Origin: Acidimicrobiales bacterium
GTDB lineage: Bacteria > Actinomycetota > Acidimicrobiia > Acidimicrobiales > JAUJNH01
Assembly (NCBI GenBank): GCA_030448245.1
Contig: JAUJNH010000002.1
Span: 47,057 to 111,056, forward strand
Length of the DNA: 64,000 bases
Direction of reading: 5' to 3'
The translations under genes were made by a program, and so were the position numbers. Under the pieces are notes generated by a model. The model searched no databases, was not told the origin of the DNA, and saw nothing but the letters and a program-made list of their open reading frames with translations. Every line of letters begins with the position of its first letter. The stretch's first letter is position 1. This document shows positions 32,201-39,923 of the stretch, piece after piece.

Positions 32201-34848
32201 ACGGCCACTCGCTCGTCACCGCAGCGTACGATCACCGGAGCAGGCAGGTGTTCGTCGTCGCCGGCCGCGGCGAGATGAGCGGACTCGACGAGGTGGCCGC
32301 GGCCTGCGCCAAGGCATCCGGCTCGCTGCTCCGGGAGAGCCCACTGGGCCAGTGGGGGCCAGCCGACACCGTGGTGGTCGACCTCTACCTCACCCGCCGC
32401 GGACCGTCGACCGGCGACGCCGAGCTGGCCGCCGACCTGGCAGTGGCAGTGGATGCCACCGGGTTCCCGCCGGCGGTGGGACGGGTGGCCGTCGCCGTTG
32501 TGCATGCCGGCGACGGGAGCGAGCCGGCGCAGCACCTCACCTTCCACCGCACCACGTCCGGCTTCGCCGAGGACCCCGTGGTGCGGGGCCTCCACCCGAT
32601 GATCGCCAGGAGGCTGCGCCTCTGGCGGCTGGAGAGCTTCGAGCTGACCAGGCTCCCCTCCGGACCCGACGTGTACCTGTTCGACTGCGTGGCCCGGGAC
32701 AACCCGACCGACGAGCGCCTGGTGGCGATCGCCGAGGTGCGCGACCTCACTCCGGTGCGCGACGCGGCCGGTACGGTGACGTCGCTGCCCGAGCTGGAGC
32801 AGGTGCTGGCCGCCTGCCTCGACAGCCTCCGCCTGGCCCGAGCCATCCACCCCTCGGGCCACCGGCTGGCGTGGAACCGGGTGCAGCTCGACGTCTCACC
32901 GGTGGTCGAGACGCCGATCGAGGAGCTGCTGGCGGTGGCCCGGCGGCTGGCGCCCAGCACCGAAGGGCTCGGCCTCGACCAGATCCTCGTGCACTGCCGG
33001 GTCCCGGACGAGGGCGGCGTGCGCGAGCTGGTGGTGCGGCTGGGCAAGCAGGCGGGCACCGGGCTCAGCGTGCTCGTCGACGACCCGCCGACCGCCCCGA
33101 TGCAGCCGCTGGACGAGTACACCCGCAAGGTCATCGAGGCCCAGCGGCGGGGGGCGCCGTACCCCTACGAGCTGGTGACGATGCTGGCCGGGGCCGACGG
33201 CTCGTTCACCGAGCACGACCTCGACGCCGAGGGGCGGCTCGTGCCGGTGCGCCGGCCGCCGGGCGGCAACCAGGCGGGCGTGGTGGTGGGCGTGGTGCGG
33301 ACCCCGACGGTGCGCCACCCCGAGGGCATGACGCGGGTGGCGGTGCTGGGCGACCCCACCAGGGCTCTCGGGTCGATCGCCGAGGCCGAGTGCCGCCGCC
33401 TGCTCGCCGCCCTCGACCTGGCCGCGGCCCTCGAGGTCCCGGTCGAGTGGTTCGCCCTGTCGGCCGGGGCGAAGATCTCGATGGACAGCGGCAGCGAGAA
33501 CCTCGACTGGGTCGGGCGGGTGCTGCGCCGCCTGGTCGAGCACACCCAGCGGGGCGGCGAGGTGAACGTGGTGGTGACCGGCATCAACGTCGGGGCCCAG
33601 CCCTACTGGAACGCCGAGGCCACGATGCTGATGCACACCCGCGGGATCCTCGTCATGACCCCCGACAGCGCCATGGTCCTCACCGGCAAGCAGGCGCTCG
33701 ACTACGCCGGCGGGGTCTCGGCCGAGGACAACCTGGGACTCGGCGGCTACGAGCGGATCATGGGGCCGAACGGCCAGGCCCAGTACTGGGCGCCCGACGT
33801 GGCGGGGGCGTGTGAGATCCTGTTCGACCACTACGAGCACGCCTACGTCGCCCCGGGCGAGCGGTTCCCGCGGCCGGCGGCCACCACCGACCCCGACGAC
33901 CGTGACGTCCGGGGCGCGCCGCACCAGGCGGAAGGCGTGCCCTTCTCCACCGTGGGTGACATCTTCTCGACCGAGGTCAACCCCGACCGAAAGAAGCCCT
34001 TCGACATCCGCACGCTGATGCGGGCGGTGATCGACGCCGACCACCAGCCCCTCGAGCGGTGGGCGGCCATGCGGGACGCCGAGACCGCCGTCGTGTTCGA
34101 TGCTCACCTCGGCGGCCACCCCGTCACCCTGCTGGGGGTGGAGTCCCGCCCGCTGCCCCGCCACGGGCCCATCGCGGCCGACGGCCCCGACGCCTGGTCG
34201 GCCGGCACGCTGTTCCCGCTGTCGTCGAAGAAGGTGGCCCGCGCCCTGAACGGGGCCAGCGGCAACCGGCCCGTCGTGATCCTGGCCAACCTGTCCGGCT
34301 TCGACGGGTCGCCCGAGTCGCTGCGCCGCCTCCAGCTCGAGTACGGGGCCGAGATCGGCCGGGCCGTGGTGAACTTCGACGGCCCGATCGTGCTGTGCGT
34401 GGTGTCGCGCTACCACGGCGGCGCCTTTGTGGTGTTCTCGGCCACGCTGTCCGACAGCATGGAGGTGCTGGCGGTCGAGGGCTCCTTCGCCTCCGTGATC
34501 GGCGGGTCGGCGGCCGCGGCCGTGGTCTTCGGCAGCCAGGTGACGGCCCGGGTGCGGGCCGATCCCCGCATCGTCGAGCTCGAGAGCCGGATCACCGAGG
34601 CAAGCGAGGACGAGCGGGCCGACCTGCGCACCCAGCTGGTCGACCTGACGGCGACGGTCCGCCTCGAGAAGCTGGGCGAGGTGGGCGACGAGTTCGACGC
34701 CATCCACAGCGTCGAGCGGGCCCTGGCCGTGGGGTCGGTCCACTCGATCATCCCGGCGGCCGAGCTGCGCCCGGCGCTCATCGACGCCGTCCGGCGGGGG
34801 ATGCGCCGCACGATCGAGGGGCGGCGGGCCGTTCAGCCCGGCGGGTAG
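29269..34848 (+). CDS. fused acyl-CoA carboxylase (biotin carboxylase, BCCP and carboxyltransferase in one chain)
   Basis: 1859 residues with eukaryotic-ACC-like order. Biotin carboxylase: RIAVVNRGEPATRFIHAARD, ATP-grasp loop MVKATAGGGGRGIRHVG (about 168-185), EVNTRLQVEHTVTEM, LEARLNAEDP. Biotinyl domain: ESMKMEVAITAPVAGRV, biotin on K631. A long central region follows (about 680-1270). Carboxyltransferase N-half: AGAKISMDSGSENLDWVG, VVVTGINVGAQPYWNAEATM. C-half: NLSGFDGSPESL, GAFVVFSATLSD, EGSFASVIGG. It carboxylates acetyl- or propionyl-CoA to malonyl- or methylmalonyl-CoA. GGAGGG sits just before ATG 29269. Bacterial ACC is normally split over separate subunits; this fused type occurs in some actinobacteria. 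No accessory subunit is adjacent. The substrate cannot be decided from sequence. Confidence 0.93.
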   Translation: MTEREFRRIAVVNRGEPATRFIHAARDFDRQHGIRLTVIALHTAAERRARFVREADEAVCLDDLAGPVGGAASPYLDHELLERALLRGRADAVWPGWGFVAEDAGFAERCERLGITFLGPSGAVMRRLGDKIAAKRLAEEAGVPVAPWSDGPVETVEDALRHGAAIGYPLMVKATAGGGGRGIRHVGAEADLEAAFESARGEAGRSFGDPAVFLERRVSDARHVEVQVIGDRHGTVWALGVRDCSIQRRNQKVIEESHSTVLTAEQEDALKASSARLCELAGYQGAGTVEFLYQPEERTFSFLEVNTRLQVEHTVTEMTTGLDLVKLQIHVARGGRLTGEPPGSHGHALEARLNAEDPDRGFAPSPGTIELFDLPTGPGIRIDTGVAEGDVISPLYDSMVAKVLAWGQDRDEARARLARALLDMAVVVRGGLTNKSFLLDLLAAPEVVSGQLDTGWLDRRTADGAVLATEDAPTARAALVAAAISADEAEAALERARFLASASRGRPQASRDVGRVVDLVHGGQPYSVRVARAGPHGWYRLEVDGHVVDVVSERLGRFRSRLTMGGRTHRIVSSTSGTDHVVEVDGRAYRLAGDDGGLVRAPAGAVVAAVLVGPDDLVEAGARLLIVESMKMEVAITAPVAGRVRDVLVSTNAQVQAGAPLVRLEPVAEEGAQAAAAGGTRLRFDEVSTPAEDDPRARRLDDLHTLGSFLAGFDLTADEARQVLGRYLEDARRHPEDRVELLGAELAVLATFADLCALTRHRREEDSEGADASRSHREHFRTYLRSLDVDREGLPEQFRAALLRALGHYGVSSLDRTPELHDALHSIVLAHERAPSHVPMVLGLLEGLAGRAEDLPPDAPTELRDTLDRLIVASQRRFPVVGNLSRSIRYRCFDQPLIDQARAEALATARRQLAELAELALPGREAILTQLVATPQPLLPLLAEGIGDGGASDPMLEVLTRRYYKIRDLHDLRSVQVDGHSLVTAAYDHRSRQVFVVAGRGEMSGLDEVAAACAKASGSLLRESPLGQWGPADTVVVDLYLTRRGPSTGDAELAADLAVAVDATGFPPAVGRVAVAVVHAGDGSEPAQHLTFHRTTSGFAEDPVVRGLHPMIARRLRLWRLESFELTRLPSGPDVYLFDCVARDNPTDERLVAIAEVRDLTPVRDAAGTVTSLPELEQVLAACLDSLRLARAIHPSGHRLAWNRVQLDVSPVVETPIEELLAVARRLAPSTEGLGLDQILVHCRVPDEGGVRELVVRLGKQAGTGLSVLVDDPPTAPMQPLDEYTRKVIEAQRRGAPYPYELVTMLAGADGSFTEHDLDAEGRLVPVRRPPGGNQAGVVVGVVRTPTVRHPEGMTRVAVLGDPTRALGSIAEAECRRLLAALDLAAALEVPVEWFALSAGAKISMDSGSENLDWVGRVLRRLVEHTQRGGEVNVVVTGINVGAQPYWNAEATMLMHTRGILVMTPDSAMVLTGKQALDYAGGVSAEDNLGLGGYERIMGPNGQAQYWAPDVAGACEILFDHYEHAYVAPGERFPRPAATTDPDDRDVRGAPHQAEGVPFSTVGDIFSTEVNPDRKKPFDIRTLMRAVIDADHQPLERWAAMRDAETAVVFDAHLGGHPVTLLGVESRPLPRHGPIAADGPDAWSAGTLFPLSSKKVARALNGASGNRPVVILANLSGFDGSPESLRRLQLEYGAEIGRAVVNFDGPIVLCVVSRYHGGAFVVFSATLSDSMEVLAVEGSFASVIGGSAAAAVVFGSQVTARVRADPRIVELESRITEASEDERADLRTQLVDLTATVRLEKLGEVGDEFDAIHSVERALAVGSVHSIIPAAELRPALIDAVRRGMRRTIEGRRAVQPGG

Positions 34849-35684
34849 CCCGGGTTCGGCGGCGGGCCGGGCGACGGCGGGTAGCCCGGTTGGGGCCGGC
34901 CGGGCGACGGCGGGTAGCCCGGCTGGGGCGGGCCGGGCGACGGCGGGTAGCCCGGTTGGGGCGGGGAGCCCGGGTTCGGCGGCGGGTACCCGGGTTGGGG
35001 CGGGTAGCCGGGGTTCGGCGGGTACCCGGGTGGCGGTGGGCCCGGCGGCGCGGGTGGAGACCCGGCCGGTGGGTAGCCGGGGTACGGCGGGTAGCCGGCG
35101 GGCGCGGACGGCTCGGCCGGCGTCACCGGGCGGTCACGTTCGGCGGCCCGGACGACGAAGGTCTTGGCGACCAGGTCGCCGACCCGCTGCTTGCGGCGGG
35201 TGGACAGCATCGTGATGAGCCCGACGATGGGGCCGCAGCAGGGGAGGCCGTCGACCGCCCAGAAGAGGCTGCGCACGAGGGCACGCCCCACGCCCGGCGG
35301 GCTGCCGTCCTCACGGACGACCCGCACACCGGTCAGCAGCTTGCCGAGGCTGCCGCCCGTCAGCCCCTGGAGGAGGACGTGGATCCCCAGGAACCACGCC
35401 AGCAGGAGCGCCAGGTGGGCCAGGGTCCGGCCGCCCGTGGTGTACCAGGCCGTGCCGTTCAGGTTGAAGCACTCGTTGAACGAGCTGGTCTCACCGAGGC
35501 GGGTGCAGAACCCCTCCCCGAAGCCGGAGGCCGGATCGTCGGCCCGCTCGGCCAGGGGGAGGAACGTCAGGAACCACACCAGCAGGTAGAGGAGGAGGTC
35601 GACGAGCCAGGCGGCGAGCCGGAGGCCCACCGCCCGGCTGGGGTCGGCGGCGGGCGCACCCGCCTGGTAGGGGAACGAGGTCAC
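34833..35684 (-). CDS. RDD-family membrane protein with Pro/Gly/Tyr repeat tail
   Basis: 283 aa. Residues 1-180 form an RDD domain: GLRLAAWLVDLLLYLLVWFL, HVLLQGLTGGSLGKLLTGVRVV and RKQRVGDLVAKTFVV, with three to four membrane helices and two cysteines in a likely outer loop (FCTRLGETSSFNECF). The last 90 residues are repeats of PGYPPxPG type, hydrophilic and probably disordered. Unusually the repeat tail is at the C-terminus. The 3' end overlaps that of the giant carboxylase by 16 bases, convergently. Function of RDD proteins is mostly unknown; some act as ion transporters. Confidence 0.85.
   Translation of the reverse strand: MTSFPYQAGAPAADPSRAVGLRLAAWLVDLLLYLLVWFLTFLPLAERADDPASGFGEGFCTRLGETSSFNECFNLNGTAWYTTGGRTLAHLALLLAWFLGIHVLLQGLTGGSLGKLLTGVRVVREDGSPPGVGRALVRSLFWAVDGLPCCGPIVGLITMLSTRRKQRVGDLVAKTFVVRAAERDRPVTPAEPSAPAGYPPYPGYPPAGSPPAPPGPPPPGYPPNPGYPPQPGYPPPNPGSPPQPGYPPSPGPPQPGYPPSPGRPQPGYPPSPGPPPNPGYPPG
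34845..35100. repeat. tandem repeat region encoding the PGYPP tail
   Basis: Imperfect tandem units of about 24-48 bases (seen on the plus strand as GGCGGGTAGCCCGGTTGGGG variants) encode repeated PPQPGYPPSPG in the RDD protein. The near-identical units at 34870-34960 suggest recent expansion by slippage or unequal crossover. Confidence 0.75.
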
Positions 35685-35761
35685 TGGTCTTCACGCCGCC
35701 GGATCGCCATTCGCGAGGATGCTAGGAGCCGGCACCCGGGTCGTCGCGGGAGCGCCCGCCG

Positions 35762-36511
35762 CTACCGGACTTCGTCCCCGATGCTGCGCCGCTGCTCGGC
35801 GGAGGGCACCCCGGCGGGCAGGGCGCCGATGACTCGCTCGGCCACGGCGCGCATCGACGTGCCCTCGGCCAGCGCCAGGCCGCGCAGCCGATCCAGTGCC
35901 GCATCGCTGGTGCAGCGTTCGTTGGCCATGATCACACCTGATGCCTGGGCGATCAGTGCTCGGCTCTCGAGGTTCTCGACCAGCCCGTCGACCATGTCCA
36001 GGGAGTAGGCGTACAGCGGCGACCTGCTGATGGCTTCGCTCGCGGCCTCGGCCAGCGGCCGCAACGCCTCCTCGGTGTGCGCGTCGAAGGCATTGACCTG
36101 GTGCGAGTACAGGTCGAGCGCACCGACGCTGCGGCCGTGCGCGGCGAGTGGCATCGACAGCACGCTGTTGATCTCCTGGGCCAGGGCACCCGGGGCGAAG
36201 CGCTTGAAGCGGGTGTCCCGCTCGATCACGTCGATCCGGATGACCTGAGACTCGGCGATGGCGGCCAGACAGGGACCCTCGCCGGTCTCGTACTGGACGA
36301 GGTCGACCTCCACGGTCAGGCGGTCGGTGACCCCGACCGACATCGGGTCACCTTCGATGAGCAGGCAGACGCCAGCCGAGTCGCAGGCCGGGATCGTCCG
36401 CTTGACGATGGCGACGATGGTCTCGAGCTTGGCCGGGAGCGTCCGCTGGGTGCTGAGCAGCCGGGCCACGCGAGCGAGCCTCTCGACGGCCTCGGCGGGC
36501 AGCTCTTGCAT
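35762..36511 (-). CDS. GAF-ANTAR antitermination regulator
   Basis: 249 aa cytoplasmic regulator typical of actinobacteria. GAF sensor domain at residues 25-160 (CDSAGVCLLIEGDPMSVGVT, YETGEGPCLAAIAESQVIRI, SVLSMPLAAHGRSVGALDLY). It is followed by an ANTAR RNA-binding domain (LESRALIAQASGVIMANERC, ALDRLRGLALAEGTSMRAVAERVI), which binds paired hexaloop hairpins in nascent mRNA to prevent termination. ATG 36511 with GGGAGT upstream is preferred over the longer frame, which has no domain. The ligand of the GAF domain is unknown. The 3' end of glnD lies 71 bases upstream. Confidence 0.9.
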   Translation of the reverse strand: MQELPAEAVERLARVARLLSTQRTLPAKLETIVAIVKRTIPACDSAGVCLLIEGDPMSVGVTDRLTVEVDLVQYETGEGPCLAAIAESQVIRIDVIERDTRFKRFAPGALAQEINSVLSMPLAAHGRSVGALDLYSHQVNAFDAHTEEALRPLAEAASEAISRSPLYAYSLDMVDGLVENLESRALIAQASGVIMANERCTSDAALDRLRGLALAEGTSMRAVAERVIGALPAGVPSAEQRRSIGDEVR

Positions 36512-36582
36512 TCCGACTCCCTTGGTGGGCGTGACGGAGGCCCGTACCCGGCCTCTCCGTCCGCCGAACGTCGAGGTGGGCC

Positions 36583-38886
36583 TCAGCTCTTGAGGCTGTC
36601 CAGGATGGCCAGCTCGATCTCGGCCCTGAGGTCGCGGTCGACCACCTTCTCGCCGCCGCGGGTCTGGACGTAGAAGGCGTCGACGACCGTGCCACCGAGG
36701 GTCTGAGCCCGGGCCGACCGGATGTCGAGGTCGAGCTCGGCGAGGGCGCACGTGATGCGGTAGAGGACCCCGAGGCCGTCGGGGGCGTGGACGTCGATCA
36801 CGGTCGACAGCGAGGAGGCGTCGTCGTGGAAGGTGACGGTGGCGGGGGCGGGCGCCGGCAGCGGGTCGGGCCGGTCGTAGGTGCGGCGGCGCTCGGCCAA
36901 CCGGGCCTGCAGGGCGAGGCGGCTGTCGAGGACCCGGTCGAGATCGGCTGTGACCCGGTCCCACGGCGGCTGGTCGCGGCGCGGGTCGACCACCCGGAAG
37001 GTGCTGGAGGCCCAGCCCGGCTCGCTGGGGTCGGTGGCGGCGGCCAGCACCTCGAGGCCGTGGAGGGCCAGCACCCCGGCGACCCGGCTGAACAGGCCGG
37101 GCCGGTCCTCGGCCACGACCGTCAGGCTGTCCCCCGCCACCTCGAACCGCCGGCCCCCCCGCTGCCGCACGGCCTCGGCGGCCTGCGCCGACCTGCCCCC
37201 CCGCTCCTCGGCGTCGTCACCGCCGGCATCGCCCAGATCCCCGTCGAGGAGGCGGCGGGTGCGCTCGACGAGCTGGTCCACCAGGCCGGCCTTCCACGGA
37301 CCCCACGCCGATGCGCCGGTGGCCAGCGAGTCGGCCATGGTCAGGGCGGCGAGCAGCTGCAGCCGCCTGGTCGTGCCCACCGCCTCGGCCACCTGCTCGA
37401 TGGTCCGCGGCTCGGCCAGGTCGCGCCGGGTGGCCACCGTGGGCAGGAGGAGGTGGTGCTCGACCATCGCCACCAGGTCGGCAACGTCCTCCGGTGGGAA
37501 GCCCATCCTGCTGGCCAGGTCGTGGGCCAGCACCATGCCGACCTCGGTGTGGTCGCCGGGGCGGCCCTTGCCGAGGTCGTGGAGGAGGGCGCCGACCACC
37601 AGCAGGTCGGGACGGTCGACCTGGTGCTGCAGGTCGGCTGCATTGGCGGCCGCCTCGAGGAGGTGCCGGTCGACGGTGAAGCGGTGGTAGGCGTTGCGCT
37701 GGGGGCGGGAGCGGACGGGTGCCCACTCCGGCAGCACCTTCACCCAGAGGTCGCGCTGGTCGAGGGCCTCGACGACTGCGACGGCCGGGCGGCCGGTGGC
37801 GAGCAGCCTGGCCAGCAGCGTGCGAGCCTCGGCGGGCCACGGATCGGGGAGTGGGGGCGCCAGCTGGGCCAGCCGCTCGAGGGAGCGTCGCTCGATCACG
37901 GTGCCCCGGGCCGCGGCGGCCGCCGCCGCCCGCAGGGGCAGGCAGGCGTCGTCGGCTGGTTCCGCGTCGGCGGTGACGACGACCTCGCCGTCGACGAGGG
38001 CGATGCTGGCTCCCAGCGGGTGGGGCCGGCCGCCTGACCGCCCGACCGGCCCTTGCAGCGCCGAGCCGATGCGGCGCCAGGCGTCGTCGCTCGTCCAGCT
38101 GATGGTCCGTGCCGCCGCTGCGACGCGGGTCATCAGGCGATCGGCGTCGGCGTCGCCCAGGGCACGGGCCAGGGCGTCCTGCTCCTGCATCAGCAGCACG
38201 TTGCCCGGCCGGCCGGTGAGGCGGTGCAGCTCGACGCGGGCGTCGAGCAGGACGTCGTACGAGCCGGCCAGGCTGCTGTGGTCGTGGGGGAGGAGGACCT
38301 CTCGGGCCTGCTCGGCCCACCGCAGCGAGTGCACGTCGCGCAGCCCGCCCCGGCCCTCCTTCAGGTCGGGCTCCAGGCGGAAGGCGACCTCGCCCACCCG
38401 CTCGTGGCGCTGCTCGACGTTGGTGGCCAGCTCGGGCAGCCACCGTCGGGCCCGCTCGTGCCACTGCTCGAGCGCCTTGGTGGCCAGCTCGGTGGTCAGC
38501 CGGTGGTCACCGGCGATGTGGCGGGCGCTGAGGATGGACGTGGCCGACTCGAGGTCCTTGGCGGCCAGCGCCAGCGCCTGGCGCACGGTGGAGACGCCGT
38601 GGCCCAGCTGCAGGCCCTGGTCCCAGATGGGGTACCAGACGGCCTCGGCCACCTCGCCGACCTCGAAGCCCCGCTCGTGGAGGAGCAGAACGTCGACGTC
38701 GCTGCGGGGGCACAGCTCGGAGCGCCCGTAGCCCCCGACGGCCACCAGGGCGACACCCTCCCCCCCCGGCGCGGTTGCCGCCAGCAGCTCGACCAGCCAC
38801 CGGTCGACGAGGTCGGTGTGCGCTCGGCACCAGGCGGCGCCGGTGAGGGACTCGTCGGCCAGGAGGGGCGCGAGGTCCAGTCCCAT
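36583..38886 (-). CDS. glnD: [protein-PII] uridylyltransferase/uridylyl-removing enzyme
   Basis: Bifunctional nitrogen sensor of 767 aa that modifies the PII protein according to glutamine. Nucleotidyltransferase: VGGYGRSELCPRSDVDVLLLH near residue 50. HD domain: VVGALLHDLGKGRPGDHTEVG near 425 for deuridylylation, with MVEHHLLLPTVA. Two C-terminal ACT domains bind glutamine (TVVAEDRPGLFSRVAGVLALHG and VIDVHAPDGLGVLYRITCAL). Actinobacterial GlnD may adenylylate PII instead. It is not next to glnK/amtB here. A gluABCD-like transporter with a GlnR-like box is about 6 kb away. The length is slightly short of the E. coli protein but all domains are present. Confidence 0.92.
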   Translation of the reverse strand: MGLDLAPLLADESLTGAAWCRAHTDLVDRWLVELLAATAPGGEGVALVAVGGYGRSELCPRSDVDVLLLHERGFEVGEVAEAVWYPIWDQGLQLGHGVSTVRQALALAAKDLESATSILSARHIAGDHRLTTELATKALEQWHERARRWLPELATNVEQRHERVGEVAFRLEPDLKEGRGGLRDVHSLRWAEQAREVLLPHDHSSLAGSYDVLLDARVELHRLTGRPGNVLLMQEQDALARALGDADADRLMTRVAAAARTISWTSDDAWRRIGSALQGPVGRSGGRPHPLGASIALVDGEVVVTADAEPADDACLPLRAAAAAAARGTVIERRSLERLAQLAPPLPDPWPAEARTLLARLLATGRPAVAVVEALDQRDLWVKVLPEWAPVRSRPQRNAYHRFTVDRHLLEAAANAADLQHQVDRPDLLVVGALLHDLGKGRPGDHTEVGMVLAHDLASRMGFPPEDVADLVAMVEHHLLLPTVATRRDLAEPRTIEQVAEAVGTTRRLQLLAALTMADSLATGASAWGPWKAGLVDQLVERTRRLLDGDLGDAGGDDAEERGGRSAQAAEAVRQRGGRRFEVAGDSLTVVAEDRPGLFSRVAGVLALHGLEVLAAATDPSEPGWASSTFRVVDPRRDQPPWDRVTADLDRVLDSRLALQARLAERRRTYDRPDPLPAPAPATVTFHDDASSLSTVIDVHAPDGLGVLYRITCALAELDLDIRSARAQTLGGTVVDAFYVQTRGGEKVVDRDLRAEIELAILDSLKS

Positions 38887-38935
38887 CCCCGGCAGGGTAG
38901 GCCGGTAGCCGACCCCGCCGGCCTAGCCTCGGGCC

Positions 38936-39349
38936 ATGGGCTACCGAGTCCTGGCCGACCTCGCCGTGGCCCTCCACGTCGGGTTCCTGGTCTTCCTCGT
39001 CGTCGGGGGGTTCGCCGCCCTGCGCTGGCGGCGGCTGCTGTGGCTGCACGTCGCTGCCGTGGCCTGGAGCGCGGGGATCGTGACCGTTGGCCAGCCGTGC
39101 CCGCTGACCGCCCTCGAGCGCTGGGCCACCCTTCGGGCCGGCGGGCCCCGCATCGACGAGGGGTTCATCGACCGCTACGTCGAGGGGGTGGTCTACCCCG
39201 GCTCGCTGACCGGCGTCGTCAGGGCCGCGGTGGCGTTGGTGGTGGTGGCGTCGTGGCTGCTGGCGTGGCGCCGGCGCCACGGCGGCCGGGAGGCGCCCGG
39301 CCCGCTCGCCGACGCCGGGGGCCCGCTCGCGGCGCGGGGCGGTGCCTGA
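38936..39349 (+). CDS. DUF2784 membrane protein
   Basis: 137 aa. DUF2784 pattern: MGYRVLADLAVALHVGFLVF, WLHVAAVAWSAGIVTVGQPCPLTALERW with the conserved cysteine, and YPGSLTGVVRAAVALVVVASWL. Three to four membrane helices. The C-terminal tail is Gly/Ala-rich. Leaderless-type start: TAGCCT at 38924-38929 six bases before ATG 38936. Divergent from glnD and convergent with the peroxiredoxin-like gene. Function unknown. Confidence 0.85.
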   Translation: MGYRVLADLAVALHVGFLVFLVVGGFAALRWRRLLWLHVAAVAWSAGIVTVGQPCPLTALERWATLRAGGPRIDEGFIDRYVEGVVYPGSLTGVVRAAVALVVVASWLLAWRRRHGGREAPGPLADAGGPLAARGGA

Positions 39350-39354
39350 CCGGC

Positions 39355-39894
39355 TCAGGCGAGGGAGCGGGCGGCGGCGACGATCTCGTCGACCTCGGGG
39401 CGGTCGTCGGGGCTGGCCGGCCGGAACGTCACCCGAGCCACCCCGGCCACGACCACGGCATCACCGCCGAGCTGGCGCATGTCCTCGACGGGTCGCTCGA
39501 CCGCCGCTCCCCGCTTGAGGGCGGCGGCGTAGACGGCGCGGGTGCCTGAGGTGAGGAGCTTCGACACACCGGCGCGACCCAGGCCCAGACGGTCGTAGAG
39601 GGCACGGTCCTGGTCGCTGCAGAACGGGCCCGTCCACCCGATGTGGCCGGCCAGCCCGGCCAGGGCGTCGGGTGGCGAGAAGCCGACGGCGATCAGGGCG
39701 AAGCCGAGCTCGCCCATCTCGCCACCCCGCTCCTGCACCCGGACCAGGTGCTCCTGGCAGGGGATTCAGTGGCGGTGGCGGATGACGGTGAGCACCGCCT
39801 TTGGCGGCCCGGAGCCCAGGTCGACCGCCGGCCCACCGGCGGCGTCAAGCAGGACGATGCCGGTGAGGTCGACCGGGGTGGTGTCGCCAGGCAC
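39355..39894 (-). CDS. peroxiredoxin-like protein, candidate selenoprotein with UxxC motif
   Basis: AhpC/TSA-like thioredoxin-fold protein. From GTG 39894 the frame reads VPGDTTPVDLTGIVLLDAAG, then PKAVLTVIRHRH, TGA (39768-39766, codon 43), IPCQEHLVRVQERGGEMGEL, FALIAVGFSPPDALAGLAGH, FCSDQDRALYDRLGLGRAG. In homologues the segment after the beta strand is R-x-x-x-CxxC or TxxC; here the first catalytic position is UGA, giving Sec43-Ile-Pro-Cys46. The reading frame is open for 179 codons with this single TGA, and a SECIS-like hairpin follows. Start GTG 39894 has TAGTGT eight bases upstream (39903-39908). Without recoding the 42-residue product would lack the active site, while the downstream remainder (from an internal ATG/GTG) would have no nucleophile. 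Probably a thiol/selenol peroxidase or oxidoreductase. Confidence 0.8.
39735..39751 (-). other. SECIS-like hairpin after the UGA of the peroxiredoxin-like gene
   Basis: Minus strand, 14 bases after TGA: GCACCT-GGTCC-GGGTGC, six pairs including one U-G, with loop GGUCC. The loop is almost that of the E. coli fdhF SECIS (GGUCU), which SelB recognises. Distance from TGA to loop is 20 bases. An alternative smaller hairpin CCAGG-AGCA-CCTGG lies only 8 bases after the TGA. Confidence 0.6.
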
Positions 39895-39902
39895 GACGAC
39901 CG

Positions 39903-39912
39903 ACACTACGGT
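39903..39912. promoter_or_regulatory. overlapping divergent -10 boxes (peroxiredoxin-like gene and acyl-CoA synthetase)
   Basis: TAGTGT on the minus strand (39908-39903) precedes GTG 39894 by 8 bases; TACGGT on the plus strand (39907-39912) precedes ATG 39924 by 11 bases. The two boxes share bases, so the two genes probably compete for polymerase or are co-regulated. Confidence 0.4.
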
Positions 39913-39923
39913 CCCCGCCCGCC

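Noticed and set aside
30088..32862. 924-codon open frame antisense to the carboxylase
   Set aside because: Shadow of the carboxylase; His/Gly/Arg-rich without recognisable motifs.
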